Assembly (NCBI RefSeq): GCF_029961185.1
Contig: NZ_JASBQQ010000003.1
Location: 248,001 to 312,000 of the forward strand
Reading direction: 5' to 3'
Length of the DNA: 64,000 bases
Source: Albidovulum aestuarii
GTDB taxonomy: Bacteria > Pseudomonadota > Alphaproteobacteria > Rhodobacterales > Rhodobacteraceae
The notes under the pieces were generated by a model that was not told the origin of the DNA, made no database searches, and saw only the letters and a program-made list of their open reading frames with translations. Every line of letters starts with the position of its first letter. Position 1 is the stretch's first letter. The position numbers and the translations under genes were made by a program. Positions 1 to 8,595 of the stretch are shown in pieces.

Positions 1-108
1 GGTTCCTGCATCGCCCAACATGCGGATCGCGAGCCCCATGAGCGACCAGAGCACGGCGGCGAACAGCACGAGCCCGACGCCCGTCCGGTAGCTGATTTCC
101 CGTTCCAT
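1..108 (-). CDS. EamA/DMT-family transporter, N-terminal fragment
   Basis: The ATG lies at 108 on the minus strand and the frame runs off the window edge, so only the first 36 residues are seen. After a short polar start (MEREISYRTG) comes a hydrophobic helix ending in LWSLMGLAIRMLGDAG, the typical first membrane segment of drug/metabolite transporter (EamA) permeases. A strong Shine-Dalgarno AGGGAGG sits just upstream. The substrate cannot be inferred. The gene is transcribed out of the window on the left. Confidence 0.7.
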   Translation of the reverse strand, partial: MEREISYRTGVGLVLFAAVLWSLMGLAIRMLGDAGT

Positions 109-196
109 CCGCGCCTCCCTTTGGGCGCAGACTGGGCGGTGGGCGGGCGCTGCGTCTGTTCCGTTGCCGACCTCGTTTGGCGTCGGTTTCGGGCAC

Positions 197-1408
197 TCAG
201 CCGCGCAGCCACCCGTCGGCGAAGCTGAGGTTGCGGCAATCGGTGAACTGGCCGAGGCGGGTGAGTTCCGCCTCAAGCCGCGCCAATCGTCCTGCGCCCA
301 TGCTGATGCCCGGTTCCGGCCAGAACGCGCGGATGGCAAGCACACCTTCCCCCCGCTGGCACTTCGCGTCGATCCGGCCGATCAGCCGGTCGCGCTCCAT
401 CACCGGGAAGACGTAGTAGCCGTATTGCCGCTTGGGCTCCGGCACGAAAACCTCGATCCGGTAGTAGAAGCCGAAGAGCCGCTCGGCCCTTTTGCGGTCG
501 CGCAGAGCCGGATCGAAAGGCGACAGGATGCGGATGCGGTTTGGCGGCTCCGGCACCGTCGTCGCCTCTTCAGCAAGGCCGGGCCGGGCGAAGGAGCGGC
601 GCAACGCGCCCTCAGCGCCTTCGATCTGGATTTCTTCGATTTCGCCGCGTTTCAGTGCCGAAGCGCACCAGTCCTTGGCCTCGACCGGTGTGATCAGGTC
701 CAAGAACGCCGCGATTTCACCCGATGTCGCAAATCCCAGCCGGTCGAGTGCCGCGTTGCAGGCCCAGTCCACGGTCTCAGCTTCACCCGGACTCGGCAGG
801 GCGTGGTGGTCGGGCAGGACGCGTTCCGTCAGGTCGTAGATCTTGGCGAAGTTTTTTCGGTGGCAGATCGACAATTCCCCAGACCGCCAGAGATATTCGA
901 GTGCCGTTTTAGACGGGTGCCATTCCCACCAGCCGCCTTTGCCACGCTTCTCGTCCTCGCCCACATCGCCTGACCCGCAACAGCCGTTTTCACGCACATG
1001 GGCCCGCACATCCTCGATCTTGGCGTGAAACTCCGATCCGTGCCAATTGGCCCAGCGGGCGCGGATGCGGGCGGCATCGCGGCTAAAGCGCAGTTTCCAA
1101 TAGGGAAAGAAATCGGCCGGAATGACCGAGGCATCATGGGTCCAGTGTTCGAAAAGCGAGCGGTCCTTTTCCAGAAGGACCGCGAGGTTTCTTGGCCGGT
1201 AGCTCTGCCGCCGCGACCAGAGGATCATGTGATGCGCGCGTTCGACCGTGTTGATGCTGTCGACCTGCACGAAACCCAGCCGGTGGATGAGCGACAGAAG
1301 GTCATCGCCCTTCGCCGGTCCCGTCGGCGGCTCGATCAGCGCGTGTCGGTGCAGAAACAGCCTGCGCGCAGCTGGATTGTCGAGAATTGGCAGGCTCATC
1401 CGCCCCAT
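197..1408 (-). CDS. YcaQ-family winged-helix DNA glycosylase
   Basis: This 403-residue protein belongs to the HTH_42/YcaQ (AlkX) family, whose members excise alkylated or cross-linked bases from DNA in the cytoplasm. Residues 48-50 (QVD, inside GFVQVDSINTV) match the Q-x-D catalytic motif of the family, and the length is the usual one. The winged-helix repeats are rich in Arg and Trp (ILWSRR, LFEHWTHD). The start codon overlaps the 3' end of the upstream dipeptidase gene by 13 bp; a second ATG three codons in is also possible. The overlap implies co-transcription with the dipeptidase. The activity is inferred from the family. Confidence 0.85.
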   Translation of the reverse strand: MGRMSLPILDNPAARRLFLHRHALIEPPTGPAKGDDLLSLIHRLGFVQVDSINTVERAHHMILWSRRQSYRPRNLAVLLEKDRSLFEHWTHDASVIPADFFPYWKLRFSRDAARIRARWANWHGSEFHAKIEDVRAHVRENGCCGSGDVGEDEKRGKGGWWEWHPSKTALEYLWRSGELSICHRKNFAKIYDLTERVLPDHHALPSPGEAETVDWACNAALDRLGFATSGEIAAFLDLITPVEAKDWCASALKRGEIEEIQIEGAEGALRRSFARPGLAEEATTVPEPPNRIRILSPFDPALRDRKRAERLFGFYYRIEVFVPEPKRQYGYYVFPVMERDRLIGRIDAKCQRGEGVLAIRAFWPEPGISMGAGRLARLEAELTRLGQFTDCRNLSFADGWLRG

Positions 1409-2448
1409 GTCCGTTCAAGCACCCTAAGCCAGTTTTCATGCGCGATCCTCGTGATCAGGGCCTCGTCATAGCCATGCGCCTTTAGTGCTTCGATCAGACG
1501 GGGCAGGCCCGCCGCATCGCCAAGTGCCTTTGGCACGGACACCCCATCGAAATCCGAACCAAATCCGACGCGGGTTTCACCGAGATGTTCCACAAGATGG
1601 TCGAGATGCCGCAGCAGCGGGTCCCAGCCCTCGAAGGAGGTATTCCTGCCGTCCGGATTCAGAAAAACCGTGCCGAAGTTGAGGCCGACCATACCGTCGC
1701 TTTCCCGGATCATCGCGAGCTGGCGGTCCGTCAGGTTGCGGGTGGACGGGGTGACGGCGTAGGCGTTGGAATGGGTGGCGACGAGGGGCGCATCCGAGAT
1801 CGCGGCGATGTCGTTGAAGCCCTTTTCGTTCAGATGGCTGAGGTCGATCATGATCTTCAGCGCGTTGCATTCCCTGATGAGCCGCTTTCCCGTCTCGGTC
1901 AGTCCATCGCCGGTATCGGGCGAGCCGGGGAAACGGAACGGAACACCATGACCGAAGATCGTCGGCCGCGACCAGACCGGCCCGACCGAACGGAGACCCA
2001 CGCCATGCCACACGTGCAGCGCGTCGAGATCCTCGCCAACGGCTTCTGCCCCTTCGAAATGCAGGATGGCGGCGATGCGCCCCGCCGCCATCGCGGCGCG
2101 GATATCCGCAACGCTGCGGCAGATGGTCAATTTTCCGGTCCGTTCCATCCACATCAGATGCCCGATCTTGGCGGCCGCGACCGGCTGCGCCACCGCCGCG
2201 CCGATGGGTTTCGGCAGGTCGAGGTCGTAGGGCGGATTGTTCATCAGCGCTTCGTAGTCCGTCGTGTCGTCCTCGTCATGAGACGGGATGTAGACTGCGA
2301 AGAACCCGCCCGCGAAGCCGCCTGCCTTCATCCGAGGCAGGTCGAGATGGCCCTTGCCATTGCCCTTGAGCCAAATGGTTTCACGGTCTTGGGGATTGTC
2401 CAGAAGACGCAGGAGGAAGTCGTTGTGGCCGTCGAAAACCGGGATCAT
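1396..2448 (-). CDS. Membrane-dipeptidase family (peptidase M19)
   Basis: The 350-residue protein is an M19 (renal-dipeptidase-like) zinc hydrolase. The metal ligands are visible as DGHND (H8, D10), the glutamate in LHFEGAE, and the histidines in IDLSHL and ATHSNA; GFGSDFDG near the C-terminus is also a family hallmark. It has no signal peptide, so it probably acts in the cytoplasm on dipeptides or related amides. It is the first gene of a two-gene operon with the YcaQ-like gene. The actual substrate is unknown. Confidence 0.9.
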   Translation of the reverse strand: MIPVFDGHNDFLLRLLDNPQDRETIWLKGNGKGHLDLPRMKAGGFAGGFFAVYIPSHDEDDTTDYEALMNNPPYDLDLPKPIGAAVAQPVAAAKIGHLMWMERTGKLTICRSVADIRAAMAAGRIAAILHFEGAEAVGEDLDALHVWHGVGLRSVGPVWSRPTIFGHGVPFRFPGSPDTGDGLTETGKRLIRECNALKIMIDLSHLNEKGFNDIAAISDAPLVATHSNAYAVTPSTRNLTDRQLAMIRESDGMVGLNFGTVFLNPDGRNTSFEGWDPLLRHLDHLVEHLGETRVGFGSDFDGVSVPKALGDAAGLPRLIEALKAHGYDEALITRIAHENWLRVLERTWGG

Positions 2449-2592
2449 GACAGTGCCTCTCCTCGCGCGTGGTCAAGCAAAGCTTCGCCTTTCCGCTGAT
2501 GAAGGACAAGCCCGGTGCGGCGCAGGATTGACCGGACGGGCGGGGATGCAGCTATACTTGCTGGCAGCGCGAAGCTCGGGGGCTGTCCGGCC

Positions 2593-3894
2593 ATGTGGCG
2601 AAGGGGTGAAACCTGCGGCGTCTTGGCGGCGGTCCTGTGGACCGCCACGCTCGGCTGCGCCTCCGCGCAGGATTTCTTCACGCTCAAGGGTCATGGCGGC
2701 CCCGTCAAGGGGATCGCGGTGGGCGAGGACGGCACCATCGTGACCGCGAGTTTCGACAATTCAGTGGGGGTCTGGCAGGGAGGAGTGCCTGAATGGCTGG
2801 AGGGCCACGAGGCGGCTGTCAACGCCGTGGTCTATCTGGGTGAGGGGAGGGCCGTTTCGGCCGGGGATGATTTTTCCTTGCGGCTCTGGGATGGCGACGG
2901 GGGGCATGTCCTCGGCCGTCATCTTGGAAAGGTGGTGCGGCTCGCACTATCGCCCGATGGCTCACGGGTTGCCTCGGCCAGTTGGGACGGGACGGCGCGG
3001 ATCTGGCCCCTGGCAGGCGATGCCCCGCCTGCGGTAATCGAGGGGCACCGGGGCAGCGTCAATGACGTGGTGTTCTCGCCCGATGGACGGCGGCTTTACA
3101 CGGCCTCGGCGGATGGGACGATCCGGGTCTGGAATACGGATACGGGTGAAGCCCTTGGCCAGCTTGTCCATCACGGCTTCGGGGTCAATGCATTGGCTAT
3201 GGCGGCGGACGGGTCATGGCTCGCCTATGGCGCCGTCGATGGCGGCACACGGGTGCTGGCCCTGCCGGGGGGCGAGGTGATCGGGGACTACACGCTCGAC
3301 CGGCGACCGATCCTGGCATTGGCGCATCACGCAGGCAGGCAGCGGATCGCCGTCGGTGATGCCGAAGGATACATAATGATGCTCGATACGGACGAATGGC
3401 GGATCGCCGACGATTTCCGGGCGACGCTGAAGGGGCCTGTCTGGGCCTTGGCCTTTTCGCCTGACGGGGCGAATATCCATGCCGGTGGGCTGGACAATGC
3501 GATGTATAGCTGGCCGGTCGACGATCTCGACGGGGTGAAGATCGAGGACGATGGACAGAGCTTCCTGACCCCGCCCGAAGAGATGTCGAACGGCGAGCGG
3601 CAGTTCCAGCGCAAATGCTCCATCTGCCACGCGCTCGGCCCCGATGGCGGGCGGCGGGCCGGGCCCACGCTGCACGGGCTTTTCGGGCGAAAGGCGGGGT
3701 CGGTGGCGGGCTATCCCTATTCCGAACGGCTTGACCGCGGGGATATCGTCTGGAGTGACGAGACTGTGGATCAGTTGTTCGACCTCGGTCCGGATCACTT
3801 CATTCCAGGGTCAAAGATGCCGATGCAGCGGATAACCGGGGCAGAGGATCGGGCTGACCTGATCGCCTTTCTGAAAGAGGCGACGGCGCGGTAA
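2593..3894 (+). CDS. WD40-repeat protein fused to class I cytochrome c
   Basis: A 433-residue exported protein. The start at 2593 is chosen because it gives a clean signal peptide (MWRRGETCG... LGCASAQ). Residues ~27-320 form WD40-type blades (repeated SPDG, SASWDG, TASADG and VW endings). The C-terminal ~90 residues are a c-type cytochrome: CSICH at 342-346 binds haem and PGSKMPMQ near 409-411 supplies the Met ligand. It should act in the periplasm, with the propeller as a protein- or substrate-docking platform for electron transfer. It stands alone, divergent from the dipeptidase. No redox partner is adjacent. The function is inferred only from the domains. Confidence 0.85.
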   Translation: MWRRGETCGVLAAVLWTATLGCASAQDFFTLKGHGGPVKGIAVGEDGTIVTASFDNSVGVWQGGVPEWLEGHEAAVNAVVYLGEGRAVSAGDDFSLRLWDGDGGHVLGRHLGKVVRLALSPDGSRVASASWDGTARIWPLAGDAPPAVIEGHRGSVNDVVFSPDGRRLYTASADGTIRVWNTDTGEALGQLVHHGFGVNALAMAADGSWLAYGAVDGGTRVLALPGGEVIGDYTLDRRPILALAHHAGRQRIAVGDAEGYIMMLDTDEWRIADDFRATLKGPVWALAFSPDGANIHAGGLDNAMYSWPVDDLDGVKIEDDGQSFLTPPEEMSNGERQFQRKCSICHALGPDGGRRAGPTLHGLFGRKAGSVAGYPYSERLDRGDIVWSDETVDQLFDLGPDHFIPGSKMPMQRITGAEDRADLIAFLKEATAR

Positions 3895-4043
3895 AGCTGA
3901 CGCCTGCGTGTCCGTTGCAATGAACGTCGCCCGCAATGAACCCGCCCAGGTCGGTTTGTCGAGCGTGGACGACGCGACTTAGCCGTGGGTATGCCGAGTT
4001 CCACCCGGTTGCAGTCGCATCCGCAGGGGCTGCGCTGATTTGC
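3895..4043. other. 149-bp convergent intergenic gap
   Basis: The space lies between the cytochrome fusion (plus) and the histidine kinase (minus). I see no open frame with a ribosome site and no clear hairpin with a T-tract. Confidence 0.5.
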
Positions 4044-5369
4044 CTAGCGTGCCAGGACCAGTTCCGCCTTCAAACCGCCAAGACGTTCGCTGTCGCGCAG
4101 CCGCAATGTGCCACCGTGGCTGCGGGCAATGTCTGCGGTGATCGCCAGTCCGAGGCCGACACCGCTGCCGCGATCCTGATTGCGCGAATCGTCAAGCCGC
4201 GTGAACGGTCTCAGCGCTTCGTCCCGGCGTTCCCGGGCGATCCCCGGACCGTCATCCTCGACCGTGATCCGGATTGAGCGATCGAGCACCTCAAGCGAAA
4301 GTTCCGCCCGCGTGCCATACCGTACGGCGTTGCCGATCAGGTTATCCAACGCGCGCCGAATTGCATCGGTCCGAAGCGGCGCCTGACCCGACCCTTTCAC
4401 GCTGTGCAATGTCACCGCCTGACCCGCCCGTCGCGCATCCTCGACGACGGTTCGGATGAACGGAACCGGGTCGGTCATCACCGGTTCTTCCTCCAACGCG
4501 TCGCCGCGAACGAATGCCAGAAACGCGTCGAGAAGCCGCTCCATATCGGCGATATCCCGTTTCATCGCGTCGACTTCCGGATCCGGGTCCAGAAGGGAAA
4601 GGCTGAGTTTGAGACGGGTCAATGGCGTTCTGAGGTCATGGCTCACCCCGGACAGAAGAAGCGTTCGTTGCTCGATCTGCCGTTCGATCCGTGCGCGCAT
4701 GTCGAGAAAGGCATTCCCTGCCGAACGAACCTCTATCGCGCCTGTCGGCCGATACGGCAGGACGCGCCCCTTGCCGAATGCCTCGGCGGCCCGCGCCAAG
4801 CGCCGGATCGGGCGCAGTTGATTGCGCAGAAAAAGAACCGCGATAAGCGTCATCAAAAGACCTGTGACGACCATCAGGACGAGCAACTGATGCGGGTTGC
4901 TGGCCGAAACGCGGCGCCGGTCAAAGGTGATTCCGAAAGCGCCGTGTGGCCCGTCCATCACCAATCTGACTTCTCTCAGATTGGTCAGATCGATCGCACG
5001 TATTGAGTCAAACGCCTGCCGCAATGTCTCGACGACAACCCGCCCTGAAAGGTCATAAAAAAGCCGCGTATCCTTGGTCGGTGCGTCGGCCGGCGGAGGG
5101 ATTACGAATTCCATCGACAATGCGGTGCCGTAGCCCTCAAGTTCAGCCGCGGCTGCGACCGGATCGACCGCATCCGCCATGCGATCGTCCAGAAATGCTA
5201 TTTCGTTGACAACATTGCGCGTCATCTGCCGGGTGACGCCTTCGAAATGGCGTTGAATGAAGGCTATGGACACGACAGCCTGAATAATAACGATAGGCAG
5301 GATGAGGATAAGCGCCGCCCGGCCGTAAAGCCCCCGTGGCAGAAAGCGCTTTGTCCAGGTGAAGATCAT
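4044..5369 (-). CDS. EnvZ-like sensor histidine kinase (orphan)
   Basis: A 441-residue inner-membrane kinase: TM1 at ~18-38, a periplasmic segment to ~160, TM2 at ~161-182, HAMP to ~235, H-box SGVSHDLRTPLTR with H244, N-box NLIGNAVRYG, G1 EDDGPGI and G2 GSGVGLGLAI. The layout and the RTPLTRLKLSL sequence match the EnvZ group, which normally signals to an OmpR-type regulator. No response-regulator gene is next to it, so its partner must lie outside the window. The start is 42 bp from the divergent MBL-fold gene. Confidence 0.9.
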   Translation of the reverse strand: MIFTWTKRFLPRGLYGRAALILILPIVIIQAVVSIAFIQRHFEGVTRQMTRNVVNEIAFLDDRMADAVDPVAAAAELEGYGTALSMEFVIPPPADAPTKDTRLFYDLSGRVVVETLRQAFDSIRAIDLTNLREVRLVMDGPHGAFGITFDRRRVSASNPHQLLVLMVVTGLLMTLIAVLFLRNQLRPIRRLARAAEAFGKGRVLPYRPTGAIEVRSAGNAFLDMRARIERQIEQRTLLLSGVSHDLRTPLTRLKLSLSLLDPDPEVDAMKRDIADMERLLDAFLAFVRGDALEEEPVMTDPVPFIRTVVEDARRAGQAVTLHSVKGSGQAPLRTDAIRRALDNLIGNAVRYGTRAELSLEVLDRSIRITVEDDGPGIARERRDEALRPFTRLDDSRNQDRGSGVGLGLAITADIARSHGGTLRLRDSERLGGLKAELVLAR

Positions 5370-5411
5370 GTGCCGACCCTAGCGGCGCCATGCAGGGAGA
5401 AAAAGCGGAAG

Positions 5412-6323
5412 ATGACGGATGGCGGGAAAATCCCCATAGGCCACGGCGTGTCTGACCTGCTGGAGCCGGGGCTGCGGCGCGTGATTGCGCCCAACCCATC
5501 ACCGATGACGCTCCACGGGACGAACAGCTACATCGTTGGTGAAGGCAAGGTTGCCGTGATCGATCCCGGACCTGCCAATGCAGCGCATCTTTCCGCTCTT
5601 CTCGGCGCGCTTGCGCCGGGAGAGACGATCGCCCATATTTTCGTCACCCACGCTCATCTTGATCATTCGCCTTTGGCTCGGCCGCTCGCCACCGCAACCG
5701 GCGCTCCGGTGCTGGCTTTCGGCGATGCGCTGTCCGGGCGTACCCCGTTGATGGAGCGTCTGGCGGCCACCGGTACGCTTGAAGGCGGCGAGGGGGTGGA
5801 TGCGCAATTCGTACCGGACGAAGTGCTCGCCGATGGCGAGGAGGTATTCGGCCCCGATTGGGCGCTCAGGGCGTGGCATACACCGGGGCATTTCGCAAAC
5901 CATATGTGTTTCCAATGGGGTGAGGTGATATTTAGTGGCGATCACGTAATGGGGTGGGCCTCTTCTCTGGTATCGCCTCCCGATGGGGATATGCGGGCCT
6001 ATATGGCGTCGCTCGACAAGCTGGCGGATCTTGCGCCACGCCGTCTGCATTCTGGTCACGGCGCCCCGATACCGGATGCAAGGGCTCGGATTTCGGAGCT
6101 GATGATCCATCGCCGTGAACGCGAAGCGGCGATCCGCAAGGCGCTCCTTGATGGCCCGGCCGATGCCACGACTGTCGCTGCCAGGGTCTACACCGATACA
6201 GCAGCGCCCCTGATGCGAGCGGCCGCGCGCAATACCTTTGCTCATCTCATTGACCTGACAGAGAGAAATCTTGTCCAGCCGGATGGAGAGCTATCGTTCA
6301 GCGCCAGCTTCGCAATCCGGTGA
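5412..6323 (+). CDS. MBL-fold metallo-hydrolase
   Basis: This 303-residue cytoplasmic protein is a glyoxalase II/beta-lactamase-fold hydrolase. The zinc motif THAHLDH is followed by later ligands in WHTPGHFANH, FSGDHV and SGHG. The start at 5412 is preferred over an upstream in-frame ATG because the extension is low-complexity and antisense to the kinase gene; AGGGAGA precedes it. A C-terminal helical domain with a winged-helix look (RAAARNTFAHLIDLTERN) resembles the LACTB2 branch of the superfamily. The substrate is not predictable. Confidence 0.88.
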   Translation: MTDGGKIPIGHGVSDLLEPGLRRVIAPNPSPMTLHGTNSYIVGEGKVAVIDPGPANAAHLSALLGALAPGETIAHIFVTHAHLDHSPLARPLATATGAPVLAFGDALSGRTPLMERLAATGTLEGGEGVDAQFVPDEVLADGEEVFGPDWALRAWHTPGHFANHMCFQWGEVIFSGDHVMGWASSLVSPPDGDMRAYMASLDKLADLAPRRLHSGHGAPIPDARARISELMIHRREREAAIRKALLDGPADATTVAARVYTDTAAPLMRAAARNTFAHLIDLTERNLVQPDGELSFSASFAIR

Positions 6324-6392
6324 GGGGCAGCGAATTTTTGTATCAATACCCACTGGACGCCCCTGACGGTGCTTGCTATATCGCGCCGGTGT

Positions 6393-6467
6393 TCCGGCGT
6401 AGCTCAGCGGTAGAGCAGTTGACTGTTAATCAATTGGTCGTAGGTTCGATCCCTACCGCCGGAGCCA
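6393..6467 (+). tRNA. tRNA-Asn (anticodon GTT)
   Basis: A complete cloverleaf: acceptor TCCGGCG pairs with CGCCGGA, the D-arm contains AGCTCAGCGGTAGAGC, the anticodon loop is TGTTAAT with anticodon GTT, the T-arm contains GGTTCGATCC, and CCA is encoded at the 3' end. The 75-nt sequence is typical of alphaproteobacterial tRNA-Asn. No integration scar is seen at its 3' end. Confidence 0.97.
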
Positions 6468-6753
6468 AATCTTAGGAAAAGTATAGTGGGTCCGTTCCCT
6501 CTTCGGGGGGCAGGGATCCATTGCTTTTATCCGGCTGCTGGCGCTTTTTGTCTGCCGCGCTCCGATGAGACCGCTTTTGCAATATTAGGATACGGGTTGG
6601 TAACCGGCCCGAGCGATGTGTTCGCCGGTGGTCACTGACGTCGTTTCTCGATGGAGGCTGTGGCGAAAAAAAGCGTCCAGCGTCGAAATTCCGATACCTG
6701 CGGTCAGATAAGCAGCGAACACTGCAATTGATCAGGATCCGGGGAGGGACGGG
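6468..6753. other. 286-bp intergenic region after tRNA-Asn
   Basis: The region separates the tRNA from the flavin-oxidoreductase operon and must hold that operon's promoter. I found no convincing -35/-10 pair, riboswitch or short gene. Confidence 0.4.
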
Positions 6754-7788
6754 ATGAAATTCCAGCTGGCGATCAACATGGAGCGGATGGACGGATCGCT
6801 CGATATGAAGGATGTCGCGCGTCACACGCTTGACATGGTGCAGATGGCCGACCGGGGCGGATTCAATATCGTTTGGGCCGCCGAGCATCACGCACTGGAA
6901 ATGACCATCGCCCCCAACCCCTTCTCGATCCTCGCCTGGTGGGCCGAGCATACAAATGACATCCGCCTGGGCACCGCCGTTGCCGTCGCCGCTTACTGGC
7001 ACCCGATCAAGCTGGCCGGCGAGGCCGGTTTCGTCGACCTCATCTCGGGCGGGCGGCTGGAGTTTGGCATCGGCTCGGGCGCCTATCAGCGCGAGTTTGA
7101 CCGCATGGCGCCGGGGCTGAAACAGTCCGACGCCTGGCGCTACATGCAGGAGATGCTGCCCTGTGTGCGGGAACTCTGGAAAGGCGATTACGAACACAAG
7201 GGCGAGTTCTGGTCCTTCCCGACCTCCACCGCCGTGCCAAAGCCGGTTCAGAAAGAGGTGCCCGTCTGGGTCGCCGCCCGGGCCCCCATCACCTATGATT
7301 ACGCGGTGCGCGAGGGCTGCAACATCATGTCCTGGCCGCTGACGCGGGGAATGGACGAGGCCGAGACCTATATGGGGCGCCTCAACGATGCGATGGCGGC
7401 CCATCCCGGCGCCAAGCGCCCGGTGATGGCGATGATGCGCCACACGGCCCTTTATGACCGGAAAGAGGACTGGATGGTCCCGGTCCGCGCCGCCCAGCGT
7501 CAGCTTGGCCAGTTCGAGAACCTGTTCAAGAATCTCGGCGATGTGAAGGACGGTTTCCCGAAACAGATCCCCTTCGAAGACCTCGGCAACCGCGCCGAAT
7601 ACGACCCGAAGATGCTGCACAATAACCTGATGTTCGGCACGCCCGACGAGGTGATCGCCAAGCTCAAGCAATATGAGGCAATCGGAGTGGATGAGTTCAT
7701 CTACTACGCCAGCCTCGGCCTCGGCCTGCCGGAACAGAAACGCTCGCTTGAGCTGTTCATCAACGAAGTCATCCCCGCATTCTCGTAA
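6754..7788 (+). CDS. LLM-class (luciferase-like) flavin oxidoreductase
   Basis: A 344-residue TIM-barrel protein of the bacterial-luciferase family, using FMNH2 or F420-type chemistry in the cytoplasm. Family hallmarks are the N-terminal MKFQLAINMER, WAAEHH, RLGTAVAVAAYWHPIKLA and the GRLEFGIGSGAY loop. A strong GGGGAGGGACGGG ribosome site precedes the ATG. It is the first gene of a three-gene plus-strand operon with an enoyl-CoA hydratase 9 bp downstream and a carnitine-dehydrogenase-like gene. A monooxygenase role in the same pathway is inferred; the substrate is unknown. Confidence 0.85.
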   Translation: MKFQLAINMERMDGSLDMKDVARHTLDMVQMADRGGFNIVWAAEHHALEMTIAPNPFSILAWWAEHTNDIRLGTAVAVAAYWHPIKLAGEAGFVDLISGGRLEFGIGSGAYQREFDRMAPGLKQSDAWRYMQEMLPCVRELWKGDYEHKGEFWSFPTSTAVPKPVQKEVPVWVAARAPITYDYAVREGCNIMSWPLTRGMDEAETYMGRLNDAMAAHPGAKRPVMAMMRHTALYDRKEDWMVPVRAAQRQLGQFENLFKNLGDVKDGFPKQIPFEDLGNRAEYDPKMLHNNLMFGTPDEVIAKLKQYEAIGVDEFIYYASLGLGLPEQKRSLELFINEVIPAFS

Positions 7789-7797
7789 GGAAACCCC

Positions 7798-8595
7798 ATG
7801 TCCCATGTCGAAACCACCCGCAGGGGGCGGGTCTTGGAAGTCACGCTGAACAAGCCCAAGGTCAATGCCATCGATATCGAGATGAGCAAGGATATGGGCC
7901 GCGCCTTTGCCGAACTGCGCGATGACCCCGAGCTCTGGTGTGCGATCCTGACCGGGGCTGGTGAAAAGATCTTCTCCGCCGGCTGGGACCTGAAGGCGCT
8001 GAACAAGGGCGAGATGGAGCTCGATAACTGGTGGGAGGAGGATTACGGCGATGGCGGCTTTGCCGGGCTGACCGAGAACTGGAAACTGAACAAGCCGGTC
8101 ATCTGCGCCCTGAACGGCCTCGCCATCGGCGGGGGTTTTGAGATCGCGCTGTCCTGCGACCTGATCATCGCCGCCGAGCACGTCGAATTTGGCCTGCCCG
8201 AGATGCCATTGGGCATCGTCCCCGATGCCGGTGCCCTGCAACGCCTGCCGCGCCGCATCCCCCACAACATCGCGATGGAGATGTTCCTTCTTGGCCGCCG
8301 CATGAAGGCCGACGAGGCCGCCCATTACGGACTGATCAACAAGGTTGTGCCGAAGGACCAGTTGATGGACGCCGCCCGCGAATGGGCGGACCAGATTGCG
8401 TGGTCGGCCCCGCTGGCTATGCAGTCAGTCAAGGAAGTGCAGCGCGAGATTGAGTGCAAGCCGCTTGAGGCCGCCTTCGCCCATATGCGGACAGGTGATT
8501 TGCCGACCTACCGCAAGATGCTGACATCGGAAGACGCCAAGGAAGGTGTCGCCGCCTTCGTCGAACGTCGCGATCCCGTATTCAAGGGGAAATAG
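7798..8595 (+). CDS. Enoyl-CoA hydratase/isomerase, carnitinyl-CoA dehydratase-like
   Basis: A 265-residue crotonase-fold protein. FSAGWDLKA and NGLAIGGGFEIALSCDLI form the CoA-binding/oxyanion core, and FGLPEMPLGIVPDAG holds the acidic catalytic position. The FSAGWDLKAL version of the first motif resembles CaiD (carnitinyl-CoA dehydratase). The gene abuts the next one directly (stop TAG, then ATG). The neighbouring carnitine-dehydrogenase-like gene strengthens the idea of a carnitine-type substrate, but generic beta-oxidation remains possible. Confidence 0.82.
   Translation: MSHVETTRRGRVLEVTLNKPKVNAIDIEMSKDMGRAFAELRDDPELWCAILTGAGEKIFSAGWDLKALNKGEMELDNWWEEDYGDGGFAGLTENWKLNKPVICALNGLAIGGGFEIALSCDLIIAAEHVEFGLPEMPLGIVPDAGALQRLPRRIPHNIAMEMFLLGRRMKADEAAHYGLINKVVPKDQLMDAAREWADQIAWSAPLAMQSVKEVQREIECKPLEAAFAHMRTGDLPTYRKMLTSEDAKEGVAAFVERRDPVFKGK

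Noticed and set aside
6472..8325. 617-residue minus-strand frame next to tRNA-Asn
   Set aside because: It is the shadow of the flavin oxidoreductase and hydratase genes and has no family motif.
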